NCBI GenBank assembly: GCA_938083135.1
Contig: CALLKY010000003.1
Coordinates: forward strand, 1-48,617
Reading direction: 5' to 3'
DNA length: 48,617 nucleotides
From: an uncultured Alphaproteobacteria bacterium
GTDB lineage: Bacteria > Pseudomonadota > Alphaproteobacteria > Bin95
Shown here: positions 32,661 through 42,805 of the stretch, piece after piece
Layout: each line of letters starts with the position of its first letter
Position numbering within the stretch: position 1 is the stretch's first letter
The notes under the pieces: model-generated
What the model was told of the DNA's origin: nothing
The model's input: the letters and a program-made list of their open reading frames with translations, nothing else
Database searches by the model: none
Program-made: the position numbers and the translations under genes

Positions 32661-34292
32661 ATGCCAGAAGTTGGATCATCAGACTACGATTATATTGTCG
32701 TCGGCGCAGGGTCTGCCGGGGCTGCTGTAGCGGCGCGGCTATCTGAAAGTGGTCGATATCAAGTGCTTTGCTTGGAAGCGGGTAAGGAAGGGTCCGATTA
32801 TTTTTGGTCTCGCGTGCCCGTCGGCATTGCCAAGCTGATCGATAATCCAGCCGTCAATTGGTGCTATTCCTCAGAACCAGATGAAGGATCTGGCGGCAGG
32901 CGGATTGAAGTGCCGCGGGGCAAGATGTTGGGCGGCTCTAGCTCCATCAACGGCATGGTTTTTATCCGTGGCCAAGCGCGGGACTACGATGGCTGGGCAC
33001 AGCTTGGTAATCGCGGCTGGAGCTATGACGATGTACTCCCAACCTTCAAGAAGATGGAATCCTACGCGGGCGGGGAAGATGAATTCCGTGGCCGCGATGG
33101 CCCGCTGCGTGTTGACGATACCCCGCGCCATCAAGTGCCGCTGCTGGAAAAAATGATCGCCGCGGCGGAGAAGATTGGCGTTCCATTCAACAAGGACCTA
33201 AACGGTGCCACGCAAGAGGGCATTGGCATGTCCCAGGTGACGATCTCAAAAGGCCGGCGCCAATCAACCGCATATTGCTACCTCGACCCGGCGCGCAGCC
33301 GGTCAAATCTCACGATCCAGCAGGATGCCATGGCGGAGACGCTAATCCTCGAAGGCAAGCGCTGCGTCGGCGTCCGTTACACGGTCGCAGGTGAAGCCAG
33401 GGAGGCGCGGGCGTCTCGGGAGGTGATTGTATCCAGTGGGTCGATCAACTCACCCAAGCTGCTGGAACTGTCTGGGATTGGGCAGGCGGACCTGCTGCGC
33501 AGTCTTGGTATCGAGCTTGTGCATGAACTAAAGGGCGTTGGCGAGAACTTGCGGGACCACTATTCGCCCCGTGTGAAGTTTGCCATCAAAGAGAAGAACG
33601 CGACATTCAATGACAATGCCCGTGGATGGCGGCTTGCGCGGGAGGTTATCAAATATGCACTCTTCAAGGATGGGTTTCTGGCGCGCACGTCGGTTCCGCT
33701 CCGGATGTATTTCCGTACCCGCGAAGGGCTGGAAACGCCGGATGCAACGATCTCTATTTTGCCATTCCTCTACGAAATGGTCGGTCGCCAACGACGGATT
33801 GCAAAGCGCCAAGGCATCACGATGAACGTCAACGTACTGCGCTCAGAAAGTCTTGGCTCGATCCACGTGAAGTCAGCCGATCCGGCAGAGCCGCCCGCCA
33901 TTAAGTTCAATTTCCTTTCCTCCCAGCACGACCGAGACGGCCTGCTGGCTGCCATGCGCAAAGGGCGGGAGCTTATGGCAACGTCGCCGGTCGCAGAAAT
34001 GACAGGAGAGGAGATCGCCCCCGGCATCGATAAGCAGACGGACGAAGAATTGCTGGAATGGGTGCGCAACAACGCCGAGACGACCTATCACCCGGTCGGC
34101 ACCTGCAAGATGGGATCGGACCCGATGGCCGTTGTTGATGCTCAATTGCGGGTACACGGCATTGAAGGCCTCCGCATCGCAGACGCCTCGATCATGCCAA
34201 CGCTAACCAGCGGCAACACCAATGCGCCAAGCATTATGATCGGTGAGAAATGTGCGGCGATGATCCTTGCAGCTTCAGAAGATCATATGTGA
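32661..34292 (+). CDS. GMC family FAD-dependent oxidoreductase (choline/alcohol dehydrogenase-like)
   Basis: A 543-residue glucose-methanol-choline oxidoreductase that oxidises primary or secondary alcohols. FAD site YIVVGAGSAGAAVAARL near the N-terminus, GMC signature 1 GKMLGGSSSINGMVFIRG, signature 2 ASREVIVSSGSINSPKLLELSG, and the C-terminal active-site stretch YHPVGTCKMG with SGNTNAPSIMIGEKCA. Both the catalytic histidine (YHPVGT) and the H/N partner near the end are present. The start at 32661 (MPEVGSSDYDYIVV) is preferred; the frame opens at 32574, overlapping the kinase gene end, and that extension is unlike the family. The stop overlaps a 16-bp palindrome shared with the convergent isomerase gene. 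Confidence 0.9.
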   Translation: MPEVGSSDYDYIVVGAGSAGAAVAARLSESGRYQVLCLEAGKEGSDYFWSRVPVGIAKLIDNPAVNWCYSSEPDEGSGGRRIEVPRGKMLGGSSSINGMVFIRGQARDYDGWAQLGNRGWSYDDVLPTFKKMESYAGGEDEFRGRDGPLRVDDTPRHQVPLLEKMIAAAEKIGVPFNKDLNGATQEGIGMSQVTISKGRRQSTAYCYLDPARSRSNLTIQQDAMAETLILEGKRCVGVRYTVAGEAREARASREVIVSSGSINSPKLLELSGIGQADLLRSLGIELVHELKGVGENLRDHYSPRVKFAIKEKNATFNDNARGWRLAREVIKYALFKDGFLARTSVPLRMYFRTREGLETPDATISILPFLYEMVGRQRRIAKRQGITMNVNVLRSESLGSIHVKSADPAEPPAIKFNFLSSQHDRDGLLAAMRKGRELMATSPVAEMTGEEIAPGIDKQTDEELLEWVRNNAETTYHPVGTCKMGSDPMAVVDAQLRVHGIEGLRIADASIMPTLTSGNTNAPSIMIGEKCAAMILAASEDHM

Positions 34293-34306
34293 GGCGCTAG
34301 CGCCTC
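34291..34306. terminator. 16-bp perfect palindrome across two convergent stop codons
   Basis: GAGGCGCTAGCGCCTC covers the last bases of the GMC gene and the last codons of the DsbA-fold isomerase. In RNA from either strand it gives a 6-7 bp stem. It has no U-run but sits exactly where two transcripts meet. Confidence 0.45.
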
Positions 34307-34929
34307 CGCTCTGATGCGGGCGGGAGCGCCATGATGCGCTGGCTTTCGGGTTCTGCCATGAAGGGGGAGCCGTTTAGCCATTCCAGCATCAGCTCAAACA
34401 TATCGTCGCCCCAGAATATCTGGCCTTCGATCAGGAATGTCGGCACGCCGTAGACGCCGTTTGATACGGCACTTTCTGTGTTCAGCCGTAATTGATCTTT
34501 GACCGCTGCATCACTGGTTGCGGCGGCGAGGTCATCAATCCCGAGCTGTTCGGCGAGGCGGGTGAGGCTGTCTGGATCCTGGCCGTCCTGCCCATTGGCC
34601 CAAATGTGATCAAAGATTACGCCGATGGCGGCGCTATCCGAACCAAGCGCAATCGCCAGGCGAAGCAATGTTAACGGATTGAATGGATGGCGCGGGGGAG
34701 CCTTAAACGGCAGCACAAGCTTCTGGGCGCGCCAGCGCGTTAGCAGGAAGGTGTGGCGCTTCTTAGCTTCAATCTCCGCCGGACCAAGCTGGCCCCAATG
34801 ATTGAGAAGCCCGGCAAAGAGAACCGGACGGAACCGCACCTCAACATCATCTGGCAGCCGATGCAGCTGGTGGAATTGCAAATAGGCATAGGGCGAAATA
34901 ACGTCAAAAAACCAATCAGCCTGTCGCAT
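34297..34929 (-). CDS. 2-hydroxychromene-2-carboxylate isomerase / DsbA-family protein
   Basis: A 210-residue DsbA-fold protein of the HCCA isomerase (kappa-GST-like) group, enzymes that isomerise 2-hydroxychromene-2-carboxylate with glutathione in naphthalene degradation and related reactions. It opens WFFDVISPYAYL, where the serine replaces the DsbA cysteine and activates GSH. RFRPVLFAGLL, HPFNPLTLLRLA and GVYGVPTFLIEGQIFWGDDM are the other family blocks. Cytoplasmic, no signal peptide. Its neighbours are a GMC oxidoreductase and an M3 peptidase, so the physiological substrate is not obvious. Together with the GST at 30095-30727 it points to glutathione-dependent steps. Confidence 0.87.
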   Translation of the reverse strand: MRQADWFFDVISPYAYLQFHQLHRLPDDVEVRFRPVLFAGLLNHWGQLGPAEIEAKKRHTFLLTRWRAQKLVLPFKAPPRHPFNPLTLLRLAIALGSDSAAIGVIFDHIWANGQDGQDPDSLTRLAEQLGIDDLAAATSDAAVKDQLRLNTESAVSNGVYGVPTFLIEGQIFWGDDMFELMLEWLNGSPFMAEPESQRIMALPPASERRR

Positions 34930-34966
34930 GCGTAATGTCTCCCAGTCGTGCTTGAAACGTCACGCC

Positions 34967-37048
34967 TTAAGCGAGGTTCTCTTTACGCAGCAGTGCATCC
35001 GGTGACGGAAGCTTGCCGCGGAAGGCGAGGTAGGCAGCCTCTGCATCCATAGACCCGCCGGATGAATACACATAGCGGTGTAGCTTCTCCGCCGTGGCTT
35101 CATCAAAAGCGTCACCGGCTTCCTCGAAAGCCTGGAACGCATCTGCATCCAGTACGCCAGACCACATGTAGGAATAATATCCGGCTGAATACCCATCGCC
35201 TGAGAACACGTGCGCAAAATGCGGTGTTGCATGGCGCATGACGATTTCTTCAGGCATGCCGATATCCGCCAGCACGGAGGCTTGAAACGCCATCGGATCA
35301 ACATCTGCAGCTTCTTCTGGCGTGAGCGCATGGAATGCCATGTCGACCAAGGCTGATGCTGTGAACTCTACGTTCGAGAAGCCTTTGTTGAACGTGCGCG
35401 CCGCTTTCATTTTATGCAGCAAGGCTTCAGGGATAGCCTCGCCCGTCTCGTGATGGAGGGCGAAGCGTTGCAGGACTTCGGGAACAGTTAGCCAATGCTC
35501 GTATAGCTGCGACGGCAATTCCACAAAATCGCGGCTGACGGAAGTGCCAGAGATCGATGGATATGTGACATCGGACAGCATGCCATGAAGGGCATGGCCA
35601 AATTCATGGAAGAGTGTGCGGGCGTCATCCATGGTGATCAATACAGGCTCGCCTGGTGGCGCTTTGGCGAAATTCATGACGTTCAGGATGATGGGCGTTT
35701 GGCCTTCACCACCTTGGTCATTGGCAAGGCGATGCTGCTCCTGAAAGCCGCTCATCCACGCACCGGAGCGCTTGGATGGTCTGGCAAAATAGTCAGCTAT
35801 GAAGGCGGCCTTGCGGGCACCCTCGGCGTCGAGCACCTCAAACACACGCGCGTCAGGGTGATAGGCTTTCGCTTCTTTTCGCTCGACGAAGCTAACACCA
35901 AACAGACGGTTGGCCGTGTCAAAAGCCGCTAAGATCAACTGGTCCAGCTGCAGGTATGGCTTTAATTCTGCATCATCCAGATTAAATCGTGCGGCGCGTA
36001 CTTTCTCTGAATAGTACCGCCAGTCCCAGGGGGCGACGGAATGGTTTTGGCCTTCTGCTTGGATGAGGTCTGCGAGGTCGCTAGCTTCTTCTGCGGCGCG
36101 GGCACTGGCTTTTTCCCACATGGTTTCCAGCAGATTGCGCACGTTCTCTGGCGTTTTCGCCATGGTGTCATCAAGCTTGAAGTGGGCGAAGGTCTCGTAG
36201 CCGAGGAGGGCAGCTTTCTCGGCGCGTAATTTGACGATCTCAGCGACAATGGGGCGATTGTCCCGCGCGCCATCCGTCTCGCCGCGCGCTGCCCAGGCTT
36301 TGAACGCTTGTTCCCTGAGGGCGCGCTTGGAGGAAAACGTCAGGAATGGCTCAATGATGGATCGGCCGAGCGTTACGGCATGCTTGCCCGGATGGCCGCG
36401 TTCTTCAGCAGCAGCCCGCATGCTGGCTTTGAGAGAGGCGGGCAGGCCAGCGAGATCAGTCTCATCTTCGAGCAGAAGCAGATAGGTGCTTTCGTCCGCC
36501 AGTATGTTCTGCGAAAACGTTGTCCCCAAAGTCGCCAGCCGTTCGTTGATGGCGGCAAGCCGGGTTTGGTCTTTATCGTTGAGATTAGCGCCGGAGCGAA
36601 CGAAGCCTTTCCACTTTTTCTCAAGCACCCGCAGCGCTTCATCATCTAGCCCCAAGTTCGCGCGATCCTGATAAAGCGCATCAATTCGCTTGAAGAGTGC
36701 TGCATTCATTGTGACGGCTGAGTGATGCCGTGCCATTTCTGGCGCGAGCTTCCGCTCAAGCGCTTGGAGCGCATCATTCGTGTTGGCACCAGCAATATTC
36801 CAGAAGATTGCAGATGCGCGGCTGAGCAGGGGGCCGGCCAGTTCGAGGGCAATCACCGTATTCTCGAACGTAGGCGCAGCACTGGCGCTGGCGATTGCGT
36901 CGATTTCTGCTAGATGCGCTGGCAATGCCACATCAATCGCTGCCTCAAGGTCCGCCTCGCTGATCTTGCCAAATTCTGGCAGGCCCAAGGGGCCGGCCCA
37001 TTTGCCGATTGCTGGATTGATCGGCTGGTCGGCAGTCGTTTCAGGCAT
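34967..37048 (-). CDS. M3 family zinc metallopeptidase (Dcp/oligopeptidase A-like)
   Basis: A 693-residue thimet-type oligopeptidase. The zinc site is HEFGH (H481, E482, H485) in TLFHEFGHALHGM, followed by VELPSQLYEHW, giving the third ligand glutamate in the next helix. The long helical N-terminal half typical of M3 enzymes is complete, and the length fits peptidyl-dipeptidase Dcp or oligopeptidase A; the SGTSVSRDFVELPSQ stretch is closer to Dcp. It degrades short peptides in the cytoplasm. The gene is separated from ureG by 35 nt on the same strand, so read-through from the urease operon is possible, but no functional link is implied. Confidence 0.92.
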   Translation of the reverse strand: MPETTADQPINPAIGKWAGPLGLPEFGKISEADLEAAIDVALPAHLAEIDAIASASAAPTFENTVIALELAGPLLSRASAIFWNIAGANTNDALQALERKLAPEMARHHSAVTMNAALFKRIDALYQDRANLGLDDEALRVLEKKWKGFVRSGANLNDKDQTRLAAINERLATLGTTFSQNILADESTYLLLLEDETDLAGLPASLKASMRAAAEERGHPGKHAVTLGRSIIEPFLTFSSKRALREQAFKAWAARGETDGARDNRPIVAEIVKLRAEKAALLGYETFAHFKLDDTMAKTPENVRNLLETMWEKASARAAEEASDLADLIQAEGQNHSVAPWDWRYYSEKVRAARFNLDDAELKPYLQLDQLILAAFDTANRLFGVSFVERKEAKAYHPDARVFEVLDAEGARKAAFIADYFARPSKRSGAWMSGFQEQHRLANDQGGEGQTPIILNVMNFAKAPPGEPVLITMDDARTLFHEFGHALHGMLSDVTYPSISGTSVSRDFVELPSQLYEHWLTVPEVLQRFALHHETGEAIPEALLHKMKAARTFNKGFSNVEFTASALVDMAFHALTPEEAADVDPMAFQASVLADIGMPEEIVMRHATPHFAHVFSGDGYSAGYYSYMWSGVLDADAFQAFEEAGDAFDEATAEKLHRYVYSSGGSMDAEAAYLAFRGKLPSPDALLRKENLA

Positions 37049-37083
37049 GGGGTGGTCCTTGATTCGGTCAGATCGCTTGTCTC

Positions 37084-37704
37084 TTAATGTTTTAGACCGC
37101 CGCTGGTTCGAATAAAGTCAATAATAACTCGCAACCCGACCCCAGTTTTCAAATTTGTGAACACAAATGGGCGTTCGCCGCGCATTCTTAGCGTATCTGA
37201 CCGCATAACGTCCAAATCTGCACCCACAAGCGGCGCCAGATCGATTTTGTTGATTACAAGCAAATCTGACCGAGTAATGCCTGGGCCGCCTTTGCGCGGG
37301 ATTTTCTCGCCCGCAGCAACATCAATCACATAGATCGTAATGTCTGCGAGTTCTGGGCTAAACGTGGCCGCCAGATTATCACCGCCAGACTCGATCAAGC
37401 AAAGCTCTGCCAACGGGAATTTCCCACACATATCTGCGATAGCGGATAGATTGATGGAAGCGTCCTCGCGGATGGCGGTGTGCGGGCATCCACCGGTCTC
37501 AACGCCTTCAATCCGTTCTGCTGGCAAGGCGCCAGAGCGTGTGAGGATCATCTGATCTTCTTTGGTGTAGATGTCGTTGGTGATGACAAATAGGTCGTGC
37601 GCATCCCGCATGCCCTTGCACAGCGCCTCACAAAGAGCAGTCTTGCCACTGCCGACCGGGCCGCCGATACCAACGCGAAGGGGGCCGTTTGGGGAAACGC
37701 TCAT
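37084..37704 (-). CDS. ureG: Urease accessory GTPase UreG
   Basis: A 206-residue SIMIBI-class GTPase that delivers nickel to urease within the UreDFG complex. P-loop GPVGSGKT (15-22), the nickel-binding CPH motif (C73-P-H75 in [12 protein letters not shown]), the ESGGDNL switch and the base-recognition NKIDLA are all present. It overlaps the stop of ureF by 4 nt (ATGA). It is the last gene of the urea operon. Confidence 0.97.
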   Translation of the reverse strand: MSVSPNGPLRVGIGGPVGSGKTALCEALCKGMRDAHDLFVITNDIYTKEDQMILTRSGALPAERIEGVETGGCPHTAIREDASINLSAIADMCGKFPLAELCLIESGGDNLAATFSPELADITIYVIDVAAGEKIPRKGGPGITRSDLLVINKIDLAPLVGADLDVMRSDTLRMRGERPFVFTNLKTGVGLRVIIDFIRTSGGLKH

Positions 37705-38369
37705 GATCGGAATATCCTTGCGTATTGGGTCTCGTGGCGCATGGATGCGATCTCATGCGCCGGGGTTGATGTCCAGATTTCATCTAGGCTGGCGGGCGCA
37801 GATTGCGCGGCCTCGGCGACAACTGCCTCTAGCGCGGCGATCGCGCGCTGACCATCGGTCTGGCCAAGGGGTATCAGGCGCACACCGGCTGAAATGATAT
37901 TGGCAGCGACGGCTTGTAGATATAACGGTAGAGCATCCCCTAACGCAGCGCCATGAACGGCAGCCGTAAATCCCGCTGCGACGGGGAGAACGGGCCGCGC
38001 GCCTAATTCAGCGGCGAACGCGTCTAGTTCTGGATGCGGCCAAGCGGCGCGAACGGTTTTCAGAAAGGCTTCGCCCTGATGCTCTGCCTCCAGCAGCAAT
38101 TCAGCAGTTGGAACCCAAGCGGCAGCTTCCTTTGCCATTGCTGCAGCCACATTCGGCGCTGTGCCATGGGTAGCGGCGAAAAACCCAGCATCCGTGCGTC
38201 CTGTGCCAAAGCGCAAAAGGCTTGCGCACCAATCCGTCAAAGTTTCAGGGTCGGCGACGACGCCAGCCTCAATCGCACTCTCAAGCCCGTGGCTATAGGA
38301 GAACGCGCCAATTGGGAACGCGGGGGAAAACCAAGTTTGCAGGCGCAGGAGGACGGCAATATCAGTCAT
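37701..38369 (-). CDS. ureF: Urease accessory protein UreF
   Basis: A 222-residue all-helical protein that bridges UreG and UreD and gates nickel insertion. The family opening [21 protein letters not shown] is complete, as are [11 protein letters not shown] and the helical C-terminus. Start 38369 ([10 protein letters not shown]) was chosen; the longer frame to 38438 is merely the shadow of the His-rich ureE tail. It overlaps ureE by 8 nt and ureG by 4 nt, so translation is coupled throughout. Confidence 0.94.
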   Translation of the reverse strand: MTDIAVLLRLQTWFSPAFPIGAFSYSHGLESAIEAGVVADPETLTDWCASLLRFGTGRTDAGFFAATHGTAPNVAAAMAKEAAAWVPTAELLLEAEHQGEAFLKTVRAAWPHPELDAFAAELGARPVLPVAAGFTAAVHGAALGDALPLYLQAVAANIISAGVRLIPLGQTDGQRAIAALEAVVAEAAQSAPASLDEIWTSTPAHEIASMRHETQYARIFRS

Positions 38370-38856
38370 GGCTATGGCCGTGATTGTGTCCGTCATCATG
38401 ATCATGGGCATGCGCATGGCCATGATCGCCATAGGCACCGCCTTCTGGCTGAAACGGTTCCTCTACGTTCCGTGCTTCCCCGCCAAGACCCTCGACCATT
38501 GCGGCCAGCACATGGTCATGGCGGACCAGGATCCTGTCCGCTTGCACTTCCGCCGGAGTGTGCCGATTGCCGAGATGCCATGCCAGACGCATTAACGCCA
38601 ACCGGTCGCTCGCGGTCACTTCCAATAATGGTTCTGGCTTGGCGCTGATCCGAAACCAGCGTCCATCTTCCGCCTGCAATCCGTCACCCTCCGCCATAGC
38701 AACGGCTTTCGGGAGATCCAGCAGAAGGTGCTCGCCATTGTTAGCGTGTAGGCGGATGCGGCGACGATGCCGGGCGTCGAAATCAAGCGGGATTTCAGCC
38801 GTTGTATCAGTTGCAGGCCAGTGCCCCGCTGTCGCGTGGATTGATGCAGTCAACAT
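38362..38856 (-). CDS. ureE: Urease accessory nickel metallochaperone UreE
   Basis: A 164-residue nickel chaperone. The N-terminal peptide-binding domain (LDFDARHRRRIRLHANNG) and the ferredoxin-like metal domain (WHLGNRHTPAEVQADRILVRHDHVL, with the dimer-interface metal histidine) are followed by a tail with nine histidines alternating with D/G/A in the last 21 residues, a nickel store as in Klebsiella UreE. The gap from ureC is 85 nt and contains a hairpin. Confidence 0.94.
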   Translation of the reverse strand: MLTASIHATAGHWPATDTTAEIPLDFDARHRRRIRLHANNGEHLLLDLPKAVAMAEGDGLQAEDGRWFRISAKPEPLLEVTASDRLALMRLAWHLGNRHTPAEVQADRILVRHDHVLAAMVEGLGGEARNVEEPFQPEGGAYGDHGHAHAHDHDDGHNHGHSHD

Positions 38857-38874
38857 GACAAATGCCGCTTAGAA

Positions 38875-38899
38875 CTCTCGCCCCCCAAAGAGGGGAGAG
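38875..38899 (-). other. GC-rich hairpin in the ureC-ureE gap
   Basis: Arms CTCT..CCCC and GGGG AGAG form an 8-bp stem with a 2-nt bulge and a 7-nt loop between the ureC stop and the ureE start. This is the largest non-coding gap inside the ure half of the operon. It may tune the amount of accessory proteins relative to structural subunits; not a clear terminator. Confidence 0.35.
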
Positions 38900-38941
38900 G
38901 AAACCGCATGGCAACGTTTGGCTTTATTGGCAAAGATTGGC

Positions 38942-40639
38942 TCAAAACAGGAAGTACCGCTGCGCCAAGCTGACGACTTCTGCGGGCTCACAGGTGAGCA
39001 ATGCGCCATTGGCTTTGACCTCGTAAGTCTCCGGGTTCACATCGATATCAGGCGTCAGCGTATTCAATTTCATCGAGGCTTTTGAGATATCGCGCACGCC
39101 CTTTATCGCGACCAACGCCTTATCCACCTCGAGCCCAGCATTCAGCCCGGCCTCACTCACGAAGGAAACGCTGGTCGCTGTTCTGGCTTTGCCGTAAGCG
39201 CCGAACATGGGCCGGTAATATTCTGGCTGTGGTGTTGGAATGGAGGCGTTCGGATCACCCATGACGGCAGCCGCGATCATGCCACCTTTCACCACCAGAT
39301 CAGGCTTCACGCCAAAGAAGGCAGGTGACCAAACAACCAGGTCCGCAAGCTTGCCCACTTCAACCGAGCCAATATGCTCGGACATGCCATGGGTAATGGC
39401 CGGGTTGATGGTATATTTGGCGATGTAGCGGCGGGCGCGGAGATTGTCATTGTCGCCGGTCTCACCATCCATTCGCCCAAACTGGCGCTTCATTTTATCT
39501 GCCGTCTGCCAAGTGCGGATCAGCACTTCGCCGACCCGGCCCATGGCCTGACTGTCGGACGCGATAATTGAGAACGCGCCCATATCATGCAGAATATCTT
39601 CCGCTGCAATGGTTTCCTTGCGGATACGGCTTTCGGCAAAGGCCACGTCTTCCGGAATGCGCGGGTCTAAGTGATGGCAGACCATGAGCATGTCCAAATG
39701 CTCATCAACTGTGTTGACCGTATAGGGCCGCGTTGGGTTGGTGGAGGACGGGATCACGTTATCCAACCCGCAGACCTTGATGATATCTGGCGCATGGCCA
39801 CCGCCCGCGCCTTCTGTATGAAACGCGTGGATGACGCGGCCTTTAAGGGCGGCGACAGTATCCTCAACAAAGCCGCTCTCGTTCAGCGTATCGGTATGAA
39901 TCATCGCCTGGATGTCCATTTCATCCGCAACATTGAGGCAGTTATCTATCGACGCTGGCGTTGTGCCCCAGTCCTCATGGAGTTTGAGCGCGCATGCGCC
40001 CGCGTTGATCTGGTCGATCAACGGCTCCGGTTCTGAGGTATTGCCTTTGCCGCTGAAGCCCAAATTCACAGGAAAAGCGTCTGACGCTTCGATCATGCGC
40101 GAGATATGCCATTCACCGGGCGTGCATGTGGTGGCATTGGTGCCCGTCGCCGGGCCGGTGCCGCCGCCGAGCATGGTGGTGACGCCAGAATAGAGCGCCT
40201 CGTCAATTTGCTGTGGGCAAATGAAGTGAATGTGACAGTCGAACCCGCCAGCTGTGATGATTTTGCCTTCGCCAGCAATGGCCTCGGTCGAGGGACCGAT
40301 GATGATATCGACGCCGTCCTGAACATCGGGATTGCCCGCTTTGCCGATGGCGACGATCCGACCGTCCTTGATGCCGATGTCCGCTTTTACGATGCCCCAA
40401 TAGTCCAAAATGACAGCGTTTGTGATGACGGTATCAACCGCACCATCGCGGCGACGGACCTGGGATTGGCCCATGCCGTCGCGAATGACCTTACCGCCGC
40501 CGAACTTCACTTCATCGCCGTAGGTCGTGAAGTCTTTCTCAACCTCAATGAAGAGTTCCGTATCAGCCAAACGGACTTTGTCGCCGACAGTCGGGCCGAA
40601 CATATCGGCATAGGCATTGCGTGAGATTTTTACTGGCAT
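38942..40639 (-). CDS. ureC: Urease alpha (catalytic) subunit UreC
   Basis: A 565-residue catalytic subunit that hydrolyses urea to ammonia and carbamate at a dinickel centre. Nickel ligands are H136 and H138 (CHIHF), carbamylated K219 (CALKLHED), H248 (MIHTD), H274 (HAFHTEG) and D362 (ASDSQAMG); the mobile flap carries C321, H322 and H323 (MVCHHLD). All key residues are present at family spacing. ATG 40639 ([16 protein letters not shown]) is the start; the upstream reading to 40915 overlaps ureB in another frame. It lies 4 nt after ureB. Confidence 0.98.
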   Translation of the reverse strand: MPVKISRNAYADMFGPTVGDKVRLADTELFIEVEKDFTTYGDEVKFGGGKVIRDGMGQSQVRRRDGAVDTVITNAVILDYWGIVKADIGIKDGRIVAIGKAGNPDVQDGVDIIIGPSTEAIAGEGKIITAGGFDCHIHFICPQQIDEALYSGVTTMLGGGTGPATGTNATTCTPGEWHISRMIEASDAFPVNLGFSGKGNTSEPEPLIDQINAGACALKLHEDWGTTPASIDNCLNVADEMDIQAMIHTDTLNESGFVEDTVAALKGRVIHAFHTEGAGGGHAPDIIKVCGLDNVIPSSTNPTRPYTVNTVDEHLDMLMVCHHLDPRIPEDVAFAESRIRKETIAAEDILHDMGAFSIIASDSQAMGRVGEVLIRTWQTADKMKRQFGRMDGETGDNDNLRARRYIAKYTINPAITHGMSEHIGSVEVGKLADLVVWSPAFFGVKPDLVVKGGMIAAAVMGDPNASIPTPQPEYYRPMFGAYGKARTATSVSFVSEAGLNAGLEVDKALVAIKGVRDISKASMKLNTLTPDIDVNPETYEVKANGALLTCEPAEVVSLAQRYFLF

Positions 40640-40643
40640 AACC

Positions 40644-40961
40644 TCAATCCTTCCCGTCCAAAGCGCCCATGACTTCTTGCCGGAACCCGATGATCCGCCG
40701 TGCACCGCCGAATGGCACAAGCTGAACGGCGCGGGACTGGCCCGGCTCAAAGCGAACAGCAGTTCCAGCGGCAATATCGAGCCGCATACCGCGGGCAGCC
40801 GCCCGGTCAAAGGCCAGCGCTGGGTTGGTTTCGGCGAAGTGATAATGGCTGCCGACTTGGATCGGCCGGTCACCGGTGTTCGCGACATCCATGCTGAGCG
40901 CTTCGAGGTCAGCATTTAGTTCAATATCGCCAGGGGCGGCGATGATTTCACCTGGTATCAT
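40644..40961 (-). CDS. ureB: Urease beta subunit UreB
   Basis: A 105-residue structural subunit with the family opening [16 protein letters not shown], then [28 protein letters not shown] and [14 protein letters not shown]. Separate gamma, beta and alpha subunits as in most proteobacteria. The gap to ureA is 11 nt and to ureC 4 nt. Confidence 0.97.
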   Translation of the reverse strand: MIPGEIIAAPGDIELNADLEALSMDVANTGDRPIQVGSHYHFAETNPALAFDRAAARGMRLDIAAGTAVRFEPGQSRAVQLVPFGGARRIIGFRQEVMGALDGKD

Positions 40962-40972
40962 CTGATAGCTCC

Positions 40973-41275
40973 TTAGCGGATGGGATCATGAACGGTGACG
41001 AGCTTAACGCCGTCTGGGAATGTCGCTTCAACCTGAACGTCGTGGATCATTTCAGCGATGCCCTCCATCACCTGATCGCGGGTGATGACGTGGGCGCCAG
41101 CTTCCATCAGGTCTGCGACGCGACGGCCATCCCTGGCACCTTCGACGACAAAATCCGTGATAAGCGCAATGGATTCCGGATGGTTCAGCTTGACCCCGCG
41201 CTCAAGGCGTCGGCGGGCGACCATCGCCGCCATGGCGATCATCAGCTTGTCCTGTTCTCTTTGGGTTAGCCGCAT
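40973..41275 (-). CDS. ureA: Urease gamma subunit UreA
   Basis: A 100-residue gamma subunit: [38 protein letters not shown] and [12 protein letters not shown] are all family hallmarks. ATG 41275 is 10 nt after ureD; the frame extends to 41347 but the added residues lie within ureD coding and are not UreA-like. Confidence 0.97.
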   Translation of the reverse strand: MRLTQREQDKLMIAMAAMVARRRLERGVKLNHPESIALITDFVVEGARDGRRVADLMEAGAHVITRDQVMEGIAEMIHDVQVEATFPDGVKLVTVHDPIR

Positions 41276-41285
41276 GATTTCTCCA

Positions 41286-42134
41286 TTAACAAAGCCAAAC
41301 ACGGGGGGCTGTGGCGGGACGATCGAGCGTCCGATGGCGGAAAGCACCGATCACATCTGCAAGCATGCTTTTGAGCGCGCCAGCATCATCGCCCAACATA
41401 CGGGCAATTAGCAGCCCGCGCACATGAGTGGCACCAGCGAAAATAGGTAGATTGGCCATCTCAGTTTGCAGGTATTCTGTGTGTGCCGCAGCATCGGGTG
41501 CTGCATAGATCATCGTCGCGAGCGCCCGGGCGCTGCGGAACCCGGTTGCCGCAAATAGGCTATCACCGCCGCCTTCGACCAACATCCGGTCTCGCCATAA
41601 GGGCTGACCGGCGCGATCGATCCGCCAGTAATCTGTGAGGCACCCAGAAGCGAAGGTCTCATTGTGCGCCTTGCGACCAAGCACGATGGTCTCAGCCATG
41701 AGCAGGCGCGCATCATCGGCAAGGTCAACATTGATCTGCCGGTTTAGAAGCGCGCCGTTGAACAGGATTGTCTCCTGCGGCAGCCATTCGAGCGTAGCAC
41801 CTGCATCAAGCCGCAGTTTAGTCTGCATCTTTGCAGGTGCATCCAGCGCACGATAGATCTTCTCCGCCGCTTGCCCTGACACAACGCCATCAGCGCCCGG
41901 ACCACACTCCACCGAAACGGACAAACTATCCCCGCCCGCTACGCCGCCTGCTGTATTTGCCAGCACAGCCTCTGGGGCTTCGCCATGGGTGCGGGGCGTC
42001 AATAGGCGAGCAGGGCTAGACGCATAGCGTTCTTTGAGCCGGGATTGGCCGGTTGCATCGGCTGCGAACCGTAGACGGGCTTCGCCATGGCTGCGCTGGA
42101 GCGCGCTATCAGACGCTGAGACGGCGTCGAACAT
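41286..42134 (-). CDS. ureD: Urease accessory protein UreD (UreH)
   Basis: A 282-residue scaffold protein that receives the UreFG complex and opens a nickel tunnel into the apo-urease. Family blocks: [50 protein letters not shown]-like segment ([11 protein letters not shown]), [14 protein letters not shown] and [11 protein letters not shown] 42134 is the start; the gene begins 26 nt inside the 3' end of urtE, tying the transporter and urease halves into one unit. Confidence 0.92.
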   Translation of the reverse strand: MFDAVSASDSALQRSHGEARLRFAADATGQSRLKERYASSPARLLTPRTHGEAPEAVLANTAGGVAGGDSLSVSVECGPGADGVVSGQAAEKIYRALDAPAKMQTKLRLDAGATLEWLPQETILFNGALLNRQINVDLADDARLLMAETIVLGRKAHNETFASGCLTDYWRIDRAGQPLWRDRMLVEGGGDSLFAATGFRSARALATMIYAAPDAAAHTEYLQTEMANLPIFAGATHVRGLLIARMLGDDAGALKSMLADVIGAFRHRTLDRPATAPRVWLC

Positions 42135-42804
42135 CGGCTTCGTCCAGGTCGCTGGGGGCTCCAGACATAACGACTTCGCCTCTATCCATGACGATGAACT
42201 GATCCGCCAGCTCCTTTGCGAAATCGAAATACTGTTCGACCAATAGGATCGCCATATCACCGCGTTCTGCAAGCGTCGTAATCGCCGCGCCGATCTGTTT
42301 GATGATCGATGGCTGTATTCCTTCCGTCGGCTCATCCAGGGCAAGCAGCCGTGGTCGCATCACCAGCGCCCTGCCAATGGCAAGCTGTTGTTGCTGGCCG
42401 CCTGAAAGGTCACCGCCGCGGCGGCCGAGCATATCCTTCAATACGGGAAAGAGCGTGAAGACCTCTTCAGGGATGGTGCGGTCGCTTCTAGGCAACATCC
42501 CGAACCCGGTTTTGAGGTTTTCTTCAACCGTCAGCAAAGGAAAAATCTCACGACCCTGGGGCACGACAGCGATGCCTGCGCGGGCACGGTCTGCAGCACC
42601 CATGCGGGAGATATCTTTATCCTCCCACATGATCGCGCCGTCCCGGATTGGCGTTTGGCCAACGACGCCCCGCATCAAACTGCTTTTGCCGACGCCATTG
42701 CGACCAAGCACACAGGTCACCTGGCCTTTCATCGCAGACATGGAAACAGATTTCAGCACCTGACTGGCACCGTAATAAAGATTGATATTCTCTACCTTCA
42801 ACAT
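42109..42804 (-). CDS. urtE: Urea ABC transporter ATP-binding protein UrtE
   Basis: A 231-residue LivF-type ATPase. Walker A GRNGVGKSSL, ABC signature LSGGQQQQLAIGRAL, Walker B LLALDEPTEG and the H-loop replaced by Q in LLVEQYF, as is usual in UrtE. EGIQPSIIKQI is also characteristic. Forms the heteromeric ATPase pair with UrtD. ATG 42804 lies one nt after the urtD stop. Confidence 0.94.
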   Translation of the reverse strand: MLKVENINLYYGASQVLKSVSMSAMKGQVTCVLGRNGVGKSSLMRGVVGQTPIRDGAIMWEDKDISRMGAADRARAGIAVVPQGREIFPLLTVEENLKTGFGMLPRSDRTIPEEVFTLFPVLKDMLGRRGGDLSGGQQQQLAIGRALVMRPRLLALDEPTEGIQPSIIKQIGAAITTLAERGDMAILLVEQYFDFAKELADQFIVMDRGEVVMSGAPSDLDEADVRRRLSV

Positions 42805-42805
42805 G

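Noticed and set aside
38370-38438. N-terminal extension of UreF rich in M and I
   Set aside because: This is an alternate-frame reading of the ureE histidine tail; the UreF family begins at the chosen ATG.
40640-40915. N-terminal extension of UreC giving 657 residues
   Set aside because: The extra 92 residues are ureB read in another frame; the family start [16 protein letters not shown] is at 40639.
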